A stretch of DNA of 64,000 nucleotides from Aselliscus stoliczkanus. Taxonomy: Eukaryota; Chordata; Mammalia; Chiroptera; Hipposideridae. The notes beneath the pieces were generated by a model. It had not been told where the DNA came from, ran no database searches, and saw nothing but the letters and a program-made list of their open reading frames with translations. Below are positions 23,660 through 34,320 of the stretch, one piece after another (position 1 is the stretch's first letter; each line of letters opens with the position of its first letter). The position numbers and the translations under genes are program-made. Location: positions 66,129,478-66,193,477 of the forward strand of contig CM066738.1 of assembly GCA_033961575.1 (NCBI GenBank), written 5' to 3'.

Positions 23660-23694
23660 CCCCCCACCCCCAATACACCACCCCACTCCCCCCC
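23660..23694 (-). promoter_or_regulatory. G-rich tract in L1 3' UTR (G-quadruplex candidate)
   Basis: The minus strand has at least four runs of four or more G within 35 nt. The same tract recurs at 10738-10775, 34822-34860 and 47870-47904 in other L1 copies. G-rich polypurine tracts are a known feature of mammalian L1 3' UTRs. Confidence 0.6.
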
Positions 23695-24099
23695 ATATCA
23701 TATATATCTATTACTCTTCCTCTGACTCTCTTCCACAGTATAATTCACATCCCGTGACTATCTATATATATATTCAATTACAGTAGGTATACCACCTCCG
23801 CTTTAGTAATACAGTGCAGTGATCAAACCTCTACTCCATCCATGAAATGGTCTCCCTAACAAGACCTATGATCATCTGACATTCCACAGAATATTTACAA
23901 CATTATTAATTATATTCCCCAAACTGTTTTTCCTATCCCAGTGGCAATATTGTAGTTGCCTATCTTTGCTGTCTAATCCCTTCCCCTTCTCCCTCATCCC
24001 CATTCTTCTCCCAATTAGCAACCCTGATTTTTCCTCTATATCTATGAGACAGTTTCTGTTTACTTTGCTCATTCATACAGTTTTTCATATTCCACATAT

Positions 24100-27000
24100 G
24101 AGTGAGATCATATGGTATTTGTCCTTCTCTGACTGACTTATTTCACTCAACATTATAGTCTCTAGGTCCATCCATATCATTGCAAATGGCACGATTTCAT
24201 TCTTCCTATAGCGGAGTAATATTCCATTGTATAAATATACCACAGTTTCTTAATCCAGTCATCTACTGACGGGCATTTTGGTTGTTTCCAAGTCTTAGCT
24301 ATTGTAAATTGTGCTGCTATGAACATAGGGGTGCATAACTTTTTTTGAATAAGTGTCTTCGTTTTTTCAGGATAAATACCTAGGAGTGGAATTGCTGGGT
24401 CAAACGGTAGCTCTATTTCCAGATCTTTGAGATACCTCCATACTGACTTCCATAGTGGCTGCACCAATCTGCAGTCCCACCAACAATGCAGCAGGGTCCC
24501 CTTTTCCCCACAGCCCCGCCAGCACTTGTTGTTTGTTGATTTGTTGATGATAGCCATTCTGACTGGAGTGAGGTGGTATCTCATGGTGGCTTTTATTTGC
24601 ATTTCCCTAATGACCAGTGAGGTTGAACTTTTTTTCATATGCCTGTTGGCCATCTGTATGTCCTCTTTAGAGAAATGTCTCTTCATATCTTCTGCCCATT
24701 TTTTAATTGGGTTGTTTGTTTTTTTTGGTGTTGAGTTTCATGAGTGTTTTATAAATTTTGGATATTAACCCCTTATCAGATATATCGTTGGCAAATATAT
24801 TCTCCCATTCAGTAGGCTTCCTTTTTGTTTTATTAATGGTTTCCTTTGTTGTGAAAAAACTTTTAAGTCTGATATAATCCCATATGTTCATTTTTTCTTT
24901 TACTTCCCTTGCCTGTAGGGATGTATCAGTAAAAATATCGCTCCAGGTAATGTCTGCAAATGTACTCCCTATATTTTCTTTTAGGATTTTTATGGTTTCA
25001 GGTCTTACATTTAAGTCTTTAATCCATTTTGAATTTGTTCTTGTATAAGGCGTAAGGAGATGATCCAGTTTCATTTTTTTGCATGTGTCAGTCCAATTTT
25101 CCCAGCACCATTTATTGAACAGACTACCTTTACTCCAGTGTAAATTCTTGCTTCCCTTGTCATAGATTAACTGTCCGTAAATGCTTGGATTTATTTCTGG
25201 GCTCTCTGTTCTGTTCCACTGATCGATGTGCCTGTTTTTATGCCAATACCAAACTGTCTTGATTACTGTGGCCTTGTAGTAGGTTTTGATGTCTGGTAGC
25301 ATGATCCCCCCGACTTTGTTTTTATTCCTCAGAATTGTCGAGGCTATTCTGGGTCTTTTATGATTCCATATAAATTTTAGGATTATATTTTCTATTTCTG
25401 TGAAAAATGCCCTTGGTAGTTTGATAGGAATTGCATTGAATCTATATATTGCTTTAGGCAGTATGGACATTTTAACTATATTAATTCTTCCTATCCATGA
25501 GCATGGTAGGTGTTTCCATTTATTTGTATCTTCTATGATTTCTTTCTTCAATGTCTTATAATTTTCTGAGTACAGATCTTTCACTTCTTTGGTTAAATTT
25601 ATTCCTAGGTATTTTATAGTTCTTGATGCAATTGTAAATGGTTCAGTTTTCTTAATTTCTCTTTCCATTAGTTTATTATTGGTATATGCAAATGCCACTG
25701 ATTTCTGAACATTGATTTTATATCCTGCTACTTTACTGAATTCGTCTATCAGTTCCAATAGTTTTTTGATGGAGTCTTTGGGGTTCTCTATATACAGTAT
25801 CATGTCATCTGCATATAATGACAATTTTACTTCTTCCTTGCCAATTTGGATGCCTTTTATTTCTTTTTGTTGTCTGATTGCTGTGGCTAGAACTTCCAGC
25901 ACTATGTTGAATAAAAGAGGAGAAAGTGGACAGCCTTGTCTTCTTCCTGATCTTAAGGGGAATGGTTTTAGCTTTTCCCCATTGAGTATGATGTTAGCTG
26001 TAGGTTTATCATATATGGCTTTTATTATGTTGTGATATGATTCCTGTATTCCCACTTTGCTAAGGGTTTTTAACATAAATGGCTGTTGGATTTTGTCAAG
26101 TGCTTTTTCTGCATCTATTGAAATGACCATGTGATCTTTATCCTTCATTTTGTTGATGTGGTGTATCACATTAATTGATTTACGGATGTTGAACCAGCCT
26201 TGCGCACTAAGGGATGAATCCTACTTGATCATGATGTATGGTCTTCTTAATATATTGCTGAATTCTGTTTGCTAATATTTTATTGAGAATTTTTGCATCT
26301 ATATTCATCAGGGAGATTGGCCTGTAGTTTTCCTTTTTTGTGCTGTCTTTATCTGGTTTTGGAATCAGGGTGATAGTGGCTTCATAAAAAGAGTTTGGGA
26401 GCCTTCCCTCCTTCTGGATTTTTTGGAATAGTTTGAGAAGAATAGGTGATAGTTCTTTTTTGAATGTTTGATAAAATTCACTTGTGAAGCCGTCTGGTCC
26501 AGGGCTTTGGTTTTTTGGGAGCTTGTCAATTACTGATTCAATTTCCTTGGTAGTAATCAGGGTATTTAGATTTTCTGTTTCTTCTTGCGTTAGCTTTGGA
26601 AGGTTGTATGCTTCTAGAAAATTATCCATTTCTTCCAGATTGTCAGATTTGTTGGCATATAGTTGCTCATAGTAATTTCTTAGAATTTTTTGTATTTCTG
26701 TGATGTCTGTAGTCATTTCCCCTCTTTCATTCCTGATTTTGCTAATTTGGGTCCTCTCTCTTTTTATTTTGATGAGCCTGGCTAGAGGTTTGTCAATTTT
26801 GTTTATCTTCTCAAGAAACCAGCTCTTGGTTTCATTGATCTTTTGAATTGTTTTTCTGTTCTCTATATTGTTTATTTCCGCTCTGGTCTTTATTATCTCC
26901 TTTCTTGTACTCCCCTTGGGCCTCTTTTGCTGTTCTTTTTCCAGTTCCCTTAGGTGTAAGGATAATCTGTTGATTTGAGCTTTTTCTTCCTTCTTTAGGT

Positions 27001-27910
27001 AGGCCTGCACTGCTATAAACTTCCCTCTTAGGACTGCTTTCGCAGCATCCCAGAGATTTTGGGTAGTGGTGTTTTCATTTTCGTTTGTCTCGAGGTATCT
27101 TTTGATTTCCTCCTTGATCTCATTTGTGACCCACTCACTATTTAATAGCATATTGTTTAGCCTCCGTTTATTTGTCAGCTTCCTGGATTTCTTCTTATAA
27201 TTGATTTCTAGTTTCATAGCATTGTGGTCAGAGAATACAGTTGAAATGATTTCAATCTTCTTAAATTTATTGAGACTTGTTTTGTGGCCTAACATGTGGT
27301 CTATCTTAGAAAATGTTCCATGTGCACTTGAAAAGAACGTATATTCTGTAGCTTTGGGATGAAATGCTCTGAAAATGTCTGTTAAATCCAGCTGGTCTAA
27401 TGTGTCATTTAAGGTCGCTGTTTCCACATTGATTTTCTGTCTGGAGGATCTGTCCATTAGTGACAGCGGGGTGTTGAAGTCCCCTACTATGATAGTATTA
27501 CTGTTGATCTCTGTCTTTATGTCTGACAATATCTGTTTTATATATTTAGGGGCTCCTATGTTAGGTGCATAGATGTTTCCTACAGTTATGTCCTCTTGTT
27601 GCATCGATCCCTTCATTACTATGAAGTGTCCTTCTTTGTCCTTTGTTATATTCTTCAATTTAAAGTCCATTTTATCTGATATAAGTATCGCTACTCCAGC
27701 TTTTTTCTCAGTACCATTTGCATGAAATATTTTACTCCATCCCTTTACTTTCAGCCGGTATGAGTCTTTGGATCTAAGGTGAGTCTCTTGTATACAGCAT
27801 ATGCTGGGGTCTTGCTTTCTTATCCATTCAGCCACCCTATGTCTTTTTATTGGAACATTTAATCCATTTACATTTAATGTGATTATTGATAGGTGTGTAT
27901 TTATTGCCAT
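24100..27910 (-). pseudogene. L1 ORF2 with three one-base frameshifts
   Basis: ORF2p makes L1 cDNA by target-primed reverse transcription. The start is [16 protein letters not shown] at 27910. The endonuclease shows N13/N15, E42 in [23 protein letters not shown] and SDHNAM. The reverse transcriptase has [16 protein letters not shown] and LYADDMILY. The C-terminal Cys segment [16 protein letters not shown] is in the last part. Breaks: an extra base near 26203 (frame ends after HDQVGFIP), one extra A in an A8 run near 24719, and one missing base near 24207. Between these the three pieces stay open (567, at least 488 and at least 169 residues). Confidence 0.9.
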
Positions 27911-27958
27911 TTTGTTATTTGTGTTCGTAGTCTTTCTTAGGTTGTTTTTCTCTTCTAC

Positions 27959-28834
27959 TTAAAGAAGCCCTTTTAGCATTTCCTGCAAAGCTGACTTGGT
28001 GGTAATGAATTCCCTCAACTTATTCTTTTCTGCAAAGCTCCTTATCTCGCCTTCGATTTTAAATGATAACCTTGCTGGATACAGCAATCTTGGTTGTAGG
28101 CCTTTATTTTTCATCACTTTGAAAACCTCCTGCCACTCCCTTCTGGCCTGCAAATTTTCTGTAGAAAAGTCAGCTGAGAATCTTATGGGGGTACCCTTGT
28201 AAGTAACTTGCTGCCTTTCCCTTGCTGCTTTAAGGATTCTGTCTTTGTCCTTAACTCTTGCCATTTTCACTAGAATGTGTCTTGGAGTGTGCCTGTTTGG
28301 AATCATCCTGTTTGGAACTCTCTGCACTTCCTGGGCTTGTATTTCAATGTCCTTTGCCAGGTTCGGGAAGTTTTCAGACATTATTACTTCAAATATATTC
28401 TCAATCCCTTGCTCCCTCTCTTCTCCTTCTGGTACTCCAATGACCCATGGGTTATTGCGTTTGATGTTGTCACCCAGCTCTCTTAAACTATTTTCCATGT
28501 TTTTCGTTCTTTTTTCTTTTTGTTGTTCCGCATGGGTGATCTCTGCTATTTTGTCTTCTAAGTCACTGATTCGATTTTCTGCTTCATCCAATCTGCTAGT
28601 GATTCCATCAAGTTTGTTATTTAATTCAGTAATTGTGTTCTTAAGTTCTAGCTGGTTGCTTTTCATGATTTCTCTATCCTTCTTTATATTTTCATTAATT
28701 TCCTTGAACATTCTAATAATCAGTGTTCTGAACTCTGTCTCTGATAGGTTGGTTACCTCTATTTCCTCTATTTCCACTGATTCAGGAAGTTTCTTCTGTT
28801 CTTTTATTTGGGTTGTGTTTCTTTGTCTCCCCAT
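27959..28834 (-). CDS. L1 ORF1 protein, intact (291 aa)
   Basis: An RNA-binding chaperone that coats L1 RNA in cis as a trimer and is required for retrotransposition. Residues 45-125 form a heptad-rich coiled coil (LDEAENRISDLEDKIAEI). The RRM-type domain spans about 126-220 (IGVPEGEER at 132-140). The C-terminal domain spans about 195-275 (DRILKAARE at 199-207, YKGTPIR, ARREW, LYPARL). It is full length, somewhat shorter than the human (338) and mouse (357) proteins, with the difference in the N-terminus. The start is chosen at MGRQRNTTQIKEQ, shared with the copies at 63450 and 39934. It ends about 48 bases before the ORF2 start. Confidence 0.93.
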   Translation of the reverse strand: MGRQRNTTQIKEQKKLPESVEIEEIEVTNLSETEFRTLIIRMFKEINENIKKDREIMKSNQLELKNTITELNNKLDGITSRLDEAENRISDLEDKIAEITHAEQQKEKRTKNMENSLRELGDNIKRNNPWVIGVPEGEEREQGIENIFEVIMSENFPNLAKDIEIQAQEVQRVPNRMIPNRHTPRHILVKMARVKDKDRILKAARERQQVTYKGTPIRFSADFSTENLQARREWQEVFKVMKNKGLQPRLLYPARLSFKIEGEIRSFAEKNKLREFITTKSALQEMLKGLL

Positions 28835-29639
28835 TCTCGCTTACTCTTTGTGTTTGCTTCAATATAACAGATAGATTCCCCCAGATTTCTCAGTCTTTTC
28901 TGGGTAAACTTATATGGTGTGTGTCCTTTATATTTGAATTACTCAGTCTCCCTATTCTCCTGTGCTTGTATCTGAGGTGTTCCTTGTGTCGTGTGTCCTC
29001 ACTTGTTGAAGTTTTAGTTTTGATTACTTTTGGTTTGTCAGTAGGTGGGATTGACTCCCAGATTGATTAGCTGTGAGGATCAGCAGCGTCTGCAGTTTAT
29101 GAGCTGCTGTGAGAGGATTGACCCCTCTGATGAAACTTGGACCCTATGGGTCTTAGTACCTGTAGCAACTTCTTTTTGGGTGTGACTCTTGTATGTCAAA
29201 CCCAGAAATGCTCTGGTTTTATCTAAAGTTGGCTTCCGGGTATGATGATTCTTGTGTCTGTTTATTTGGACCCACTGCTGCAGAGTGATTTTAGAGCATA
29301 ACAGATCAACAAGAACAACCTCGGTAGCCACCAAAGGAAACCAAATGCTCGCATAAGTAAAAAAAACCAACCGTCAAACTACAGTCAACTTGTACAGAAA
29401 TATCAATCATACTAATGAAGAAAACAAACAAAAACAAAACAAAAACCACATACTCAATAATAACAGAAGAGGAAACAAAATAAAATACAATATCCTAAAA
29501 TAAAAAATAGAATAAACATGGGAAACCGATTAGGTATACCTAAAAAATAAAAAATAAAAATAAACTAAAATAATAATAAAAAAGTAAGAATAAAAATTAA
29601 AAAAAATAAAATTTGCAGAAAAAAGGAAAAGAGGAAAAG

Positions 29640-29815
29640 TATAGCAGTGAGAAGAATGAATAAAATAAGAGAGAAAGTGAGGGTGGGGAAAAAAGAAAAA
29701 GAAAAGAAAGAAAAAGAAAAAGAAAAAAGGAAAAAAATATATATATATATTTGTGTATACACCCATATATATGGACATATATTCACCTATATACACCTAT
29801 ATATATATATGCCTA
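29640..29815. repeat. Purine-rich and (AT)n low-complexity tract in L1 5' UTR
   Basis: A GAAAAAGAAAAG-type run (about 29685-29735) followed by (AT)n with CACCTATATA units. The matching tract in the 34745-42107 copy is at 40650-40845, so it is part of the L1 5' UTR and not a random microsatellite. Confidence 0.8.
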
Positions 29816-30592
29816 TATTAAAAACTACAATATGATTAGAATGAAATAGAAAGAAAAACCAAAAACAACCAAGATAAGCAGCCAATAAAGGGAAAACAAA
29901 ACAGAATAAAACCAAACAAACCAAAAATACCCGTGCCGGTCTAGGCTAAAGTCCACCAAGCTCTCTTCAGTTTGTCTGCTGTACAAAAATTCCTGTGTGT
30001 CTTGTGGGAACAGTAGGCCACCTGATGTCTAGCGTGATCCTGGCACTGCAGGTTTGCTGTACTTGAGTGTGGTTGTGACGTGTGATTGGTGGTTTTTACA
30101 AAGTCACTGCCTTTTTGCTTTTGCCTGTCCCAAGGCAGGCTGCACCCCCAAAGGCTCAATGAGTGTCTCTGGGCACCCTTTGGGTTGACAGCCATGGAGA
30201 ATTAAAGAATTCCTCACTACCAAAAGCCTGCTGCTAAGAATCTGTTAATTAGTGCCTCAGCTGGTGAACCTGCCCTGCCTCCCAAGCCTTGCCTAAAGGT
30301 GGGGGCGGGGTAGGTAGTCTCACTCTGCTGCCTTTACTGGGTGGAAATTCTCACCCTCCTGCAGGTAAGGATATCTTCCTAGTCTGCCCCTATTGCTCCC
30401 TTCAGGAGTCAGTTTAAGACTGTCTTGGCGGGGGACAAAGTTTGTGGGAGTGGGTGAGTTATTGTTTTTTTTTTTTTTGCTTTCTGTTCAAGAGTAGAAA
30501 AAGGGAAAAAAAAAAACCACATAAAAATAAACAAAGCCACAGTTCCAACACTGTTTTAAGCTAAGACCTTTGCCTCTTATGCTCCAGCGGAG

Positions 30593-31150
30593 TTCCTGCT
30601 GCTCTCCCAAAGGGTCTGCTGGGATTTAGGGAATTGCGCGCACCCTACCGTGTGGCTAAGATCCCCGCTCTGCGTCTCTCGGGGACCTGCGTCTCTGCCT
30701 GGCGCGCTGCGTGTCCCAGTGAGTCTTCTTTTTCCCCTGCTCCCGGGTTTCAGGCTTCTGCCTCGGAGCCAGCTTGCCCGCGCCGATCTCCTGCTGCTCT
30801 CCCAAACGGTCTGCCGGGATTTAGGGGACTGCGCCCACCGTGCCGCGTGGCTCTGATTCCCACTCCGTCTCTCCAGGAACTGTGACTCCGGCCGGCGCGC
30901 TGCGTCTCCGCAGGCGAGTCCTCTGTTTCCCCCTGCTCCCGGGTTTAAGGCTTCTGCCTTGGAGTGGCGCGCGCCCGCGCCGTTCTCCTGCTTCTCTCCT
31001 GGAGGGACTGCCGCCGGGGTTCAGGGGACTGCGCGCACCTGCTGCGCGGCTCCGATCCCCGCTCCATCTCTCGGGGACCTGTGTCTCCACCCGGCGCGCT
31101 GCTTCTCCGCGGGAGAGTCCTCTTTTTTCCCCTGCTCCCGGGTTTCAGGC
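30593..31150 (-). repeat. Three tandem ~196-bp monomers in L1 5' UTR
   Basis: TCCTGCTGCTCTCCCAAA starts at 30593 and again at 30788. A diverged TCTCCTGCTTCTCTCCTGG starts at 30984. Each unit then carries GGGACTGCGC-, TCGGGGACCTG-, GGCGCGCTGC- and CTGCTCCCGGGTTTCAGGC-like segments in the same order. The period is about 195-196 bp. The related copy ending at 42107 has at most one such unit (near 41600-41700). Confidence 0.82.
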
Positions 31151-31660
31151 TTCTGTGCTCCGCGGACCCGGTGGGCACAGAGACTGATCCTGAACTGGGA
31201 GGGTGCAGGGACTGATCTTGCCCTGTCGCTGCGGGGCTCTGCACCCTGCTTCCTGGGGACCCGGCGAGCCGCGGGTGCAGCTCGTACCTCTACATAGTCG
31301 TCTCCTCTTTCTCCTTCCGCGCTTGCCCGGCCTGAGCTTCTGCCTCAGACTGCAAACCAACGCGCTCTTGCTGAACTCTAGGTGGGCCGCGGGCCGCAGG
31401 GAGTGAGCCGGGGCAACACTCACCGTGACTCAGCAGCCGCGGGTGCGGGCTGCACCTCACGTGTCTCGACGCCTTCTTCCCTACTCGCCCGGCCTGCCCA
31501 CCTTCCAGCAATCCTTGTGTGGAACTCGTAGTTGCTCTGTGTGATGAGTAGATGTCTCTTTGAAGCGTATTAGAAGTTCAAATTGTGGATATTTCCAGGG
31601 GAGATTTCATGGAGCCCTCCTCACAGCCGCCATCTTGCCCCTCCCCCCGAGTGAGAAGTT

Positions 31661-31890
31661 TTATATGTGTTATTTCATCAAATTTCGATAACAATCTATC
31701 TTCTGGAGTAGATATGATTATTCCCATTGTATACCTGAGGAACCAAGGTTCAGTCAGTTTCACTTTCAAGACCACCTAGTCAGTAAATGGTAAAGCTAGA
31801 ATATACACCCAGGCCAGAGACCCTGGTCTATTGGTTACATCATGCTGCTTGTTTATCACTAAATGTTGGCAGAATTTAAGGTTCTTCTGT
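31661..31890. other. Unique-looking DNA between two L1 copies
   Basis: Short flank with TTCCCATTGTATACCTGAGG and related text; it may be an old MIR or L2 scrap but is too short to assign. Confidence 0.4.
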
Positions 31891-32215
31891 GTTTTCTTTT
31901 TTAAATTTATTGGGGTGACATTGGTTAATAAAATTATATAGGCTTCAAGGTGTACAATTCTATAATACATCATCTGTGTATTACATAGTGCGTTCACTAC
32001 CCAAAGTCAATTCTCCTTCTGTCACCATATATTTGACTCCCTTTACCCTCTCCTACCTCTCTCCTCCCCCCTTACCCTCTGGTAATCACAAAACTGTTGT
32101 CTGTGTCTATGAGTTCTTATTTGTTTGTTTATCTTTCTCATTTGTTGCTTTCAGTTTTATATCCCACATATGAGTGAAGTCAAATGGATCTAGACTTTTT
32201 CTGTCTGACTTATTT

Positions 32216-32337
32216 ATTTATTTATTTATTTATTTATTTTTTTGAGAGCAGTGTCACTGGCCCTCACATGTGGGACCCGAACCAGGGCCGCTGGCTTCCC
32301 AAGCCAGCGCTTAACCACCACACCACTCAGCCGGCCC
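32216..32337 (-). mobile_element. Short tRNA-derived bat SINE with (TTTA)n tail
   Basis: The complement of the short SINE ends at CCGGCCC (32337). A perfect 16-bp target-site duplication, TCTGTCTGACTTATTT, lies at 32200-32215 and 32338-32353. The A-tail has become (TAAA)n on the SINE strand. Confidence 0.93.
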
Positions 32338-33411
32338 TCTGTCTGACTTATTTTGCTTAGCAAGATAATCTCAAGATCCACCCATGTTGTCACAAATGGC
32401 AATATTTCATCTTTTCTGATGGCCAAGTAATAATCCACCGTTCCACATCTTTATTCAATCATCTATTGAAGGACAGTGTAGCTGTTTCCACATCTTGGCC
32501 ACCGTGAATAATGCTGCAATGAACATAGGGGTACAAATATGTTTACAGATAAATGTTTTAAGGTTTTTGGGGTAAATATCCAGAAGACAGGTTGCTGGGG
32601 CATATAATAATACTGTTAATTTTTTTAGAAACCTCCATACTGTTGTCCATAGTGGCTGAACCAATTTACTTCCCCATCAGCAGTGTATGAGGGGTCCTTT
32701 TTCTCCACAACCTCTCCCACACTTGTTATTGTCTTGTTGATCATAGCCATTCTAACAGGTGTGAGTTGGTATCTCATTGTGGTTATGATTTGCATTTCCC
32801 TGAAAGCTAGTGATTGGGCATGTTTTTATATATCTGTTGGCTATTTGTATGTCTTCTTGGGAGAAGTGTCTGTTCAGGTCCTCTGCCTATTTTTAAATTG
32901 GATTTTTTGCTTTTTTGGTGTTGAGTTATATGAGTTCTTTATATGTTTTGGATATTAACCCCTATTCGAAGGTATTGTTTGCAAATATCTTCTCCTATGT
33001 GGTTGGTTGTCTCTTTTTTTTTGTTGACCATTTTGTTTCCTGTGCAGAAGCTTTTTAGTTTGATATAGTTCCATTCATTTGTTTTGGTTTTACTTCTCTT
33101 GCCCTTGAGGTCAATTTCAGAAAAACCTCTTTAAAACCAAGCTCCATACATTTAGTACTTATGCTTTCTTCTATGCAGTTCATTTTTTCAGGTCTTATAT
33201 TTGGCTCTTTAATCAATTTTGAGATAACTTTGGTCTATGGTGACAGATAGCAGTCTAGTTTCATTTTTTTTGCATGTGGCTTTCCAATTTTTCCAGCATC
33301 TTTTATTGAAGAGGATTTTTTTTTCCATTGTATGTTTTTGACTCCTTTGTAAAAAATTATTTTCCCATGTATATGTGGGTTTATTTCTGGGTTCTCAACT
33401 CTGTTCCATTG

Positions 33412-33414
<3 letters not shown>

Positions 33415-33451
<37 letters not shown>
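33415..33451. repeat. (GT)n microsatellite
   Basis: An uninterrupted GT dinucleotide run within old L1 ORF2 sequence. Confidence 0.9.
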
Positions 33452-33453
<2 letters not shown>

Positions 33454-33813
33454 CTACCAATACCATGCTGTTAGATTATTGTCACTTTATCATATAATTT
33501 TAAGTCAGGGAGTGTGATACTTCTGGCCCTTTTCTTTTTTCTCAGGACTGCTTTGGCTTTTCCCGTTCTTTTGTGATTCCCTACAAAGCTGATGATTTTT
33601 TTTTTTTTTAATGCTGGTAAGAATTTGATGGGCATTGCACTCAATCTGTATCTTGCTTTAAGTAGACCATTTTAACTATGTTGATTCTTTGCATTCATGA
33701 ACATGGAATATCTCTCCATTTCTTTGTGTTTTCTTCAATTTCTTTTCATAATGTCTTATAGTTTTTAGTGCAGAGGTCCCTTACATCATTTGTTAAGTTT
33801 ATTCCTAGGTATT

Positions 33814-34263
33814 TTATTCTTTTTTTGAAATTTCAAAAAAATTATTTTTTTCTGAAATTTCATTGTTAGTATACACAAATGCAATGGATTTTTGTACATT
33901 GCTTTTGTATCCTGCAAATTTACTGTATTTGTTTATTGTTTCTAATAGTTTTTTGGTTGAGTCTTTAGGGGTTTCTATATAAAAAATCATCTCATCTGCA
34001 ACAAGTGACAATTTGACTTTTTTATTCCCAATTTGGATGTCTTTTATTTCTGTCTCTTGTCTGATTGCTCTAGCAAGAAGTTCCAACACTGTGTTGAATA
34101 ACAGTAGTGACAGAGGGCATCCTTGTCTTCCTCCTGATCTTAGAGGAAAAACTTTTAGTGTTTTACCACTAAGTTTGCTATTAGCTGATGGTTTGTCATG
34201 TATGGCCTTTATTATGTTGAAGTGCTTTCCTTCTATACCCATTTTATTAAACGTGTTAATCAT
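33814..34263 (-). pseudogene. L1 ORF2 reverse-transcriptase fragment (old subfamily)
   Basis: A 149-residue open stretch with [19 protein letters not shown] followed by [18 protein letters not shown]. The catalytic YADD is replaced by VADE, which would inactivate polymerisation. The rest of ORF2 is broken. Confidence 0.82.
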
Positions 34264-34320
34264 AAATGGATGTTGTATCTTAACAAATTATTTTTTTTTG
34301 CATCTGTTGATATGATCATA

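Larger units (their letters stand above)
23535..31648 (-). mobile_element. Full-length young L1 with type B 5' UTR
   Basis: About 8.1 kb on the minus strand. It has a 5' UTR of about 2.8 kb (28835-31648), intact ORF1 (27959-28834), ORF2 open from 27910 to about 24100 apart from three one-base frameshifts, a 3' UTR with a G-rich tract (23660-23694 as C-runs on plus), and a (TTTTA)n-type tail. A perfect 12-bp duplication, GAGTGAGAAGTT, lies at 23523-23534 and 31649-31660. Intact ORF1, dense surviving CpGs and the perfect duplication point to recent insertion. ORF2 is not translatable as written. Confidence 0.95.
28835..31648 (-). promoter_or_regulatory. L1 5' UTR type B (putative promoter, CpG-rich)
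   Basis: A non-coding leader of about 2.8 kb upstream of ORF1. From ORF1 outward: a segment shared with 39935-40480 and 63451-64000; an A-rich and (AT)n segment (29400-29930); then a GC- and CpG-rich distal part (30570-31520) with tandem units of about 196 bp. The 5' end is near 31648 and reads GGGGAGGGGCAAGATGGCGG. Open frames in the GC-rich part (30634-31511, both strands) follow composition, not genes. Unrelated in sequence to the type A leader. Confidence 0.8.
31891..34320 (-). mobile_element. Older L1, 5'-truncated
   Basis: A minus-strand L1 of an older subfamily. The 3' end (31891-32200) differs from that of the young copies and matches 46440-46497 and 50012-50135. ORF2 is present from its C-terminus to the reverse transcriptase and is truncated at about 34320. 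The active-site motif reads VADEM instead of YADDM (34000-34030 region). A short SINE lies at 32216-32337, and a (GT)n tract at 33415-33451 has expanded within ORF2 sequence. Confidence 0.88.

Noticed and set aside
30593..31150. CRISPR-like direct repeats
   Set aside because: Units are about 196 bp, contiguous and without unique spacers, inside an L1 of a mammalian genome.
30634..31511. Several overlapping frames on both strands in GC-rich DNA, possibly a gene with a CpG island promoter
   Set aside because: The region is the distal 5' UTR of the L1. Frames are open because stop codons are rare in GC-rich repeats, and they repeat with the 196-bp units.
33415..33451. (GT)n run as a functional Z-DNA element
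   Set aside because: It is a microsatellite expanded within dead L1 sequence; nothing else supports a role.
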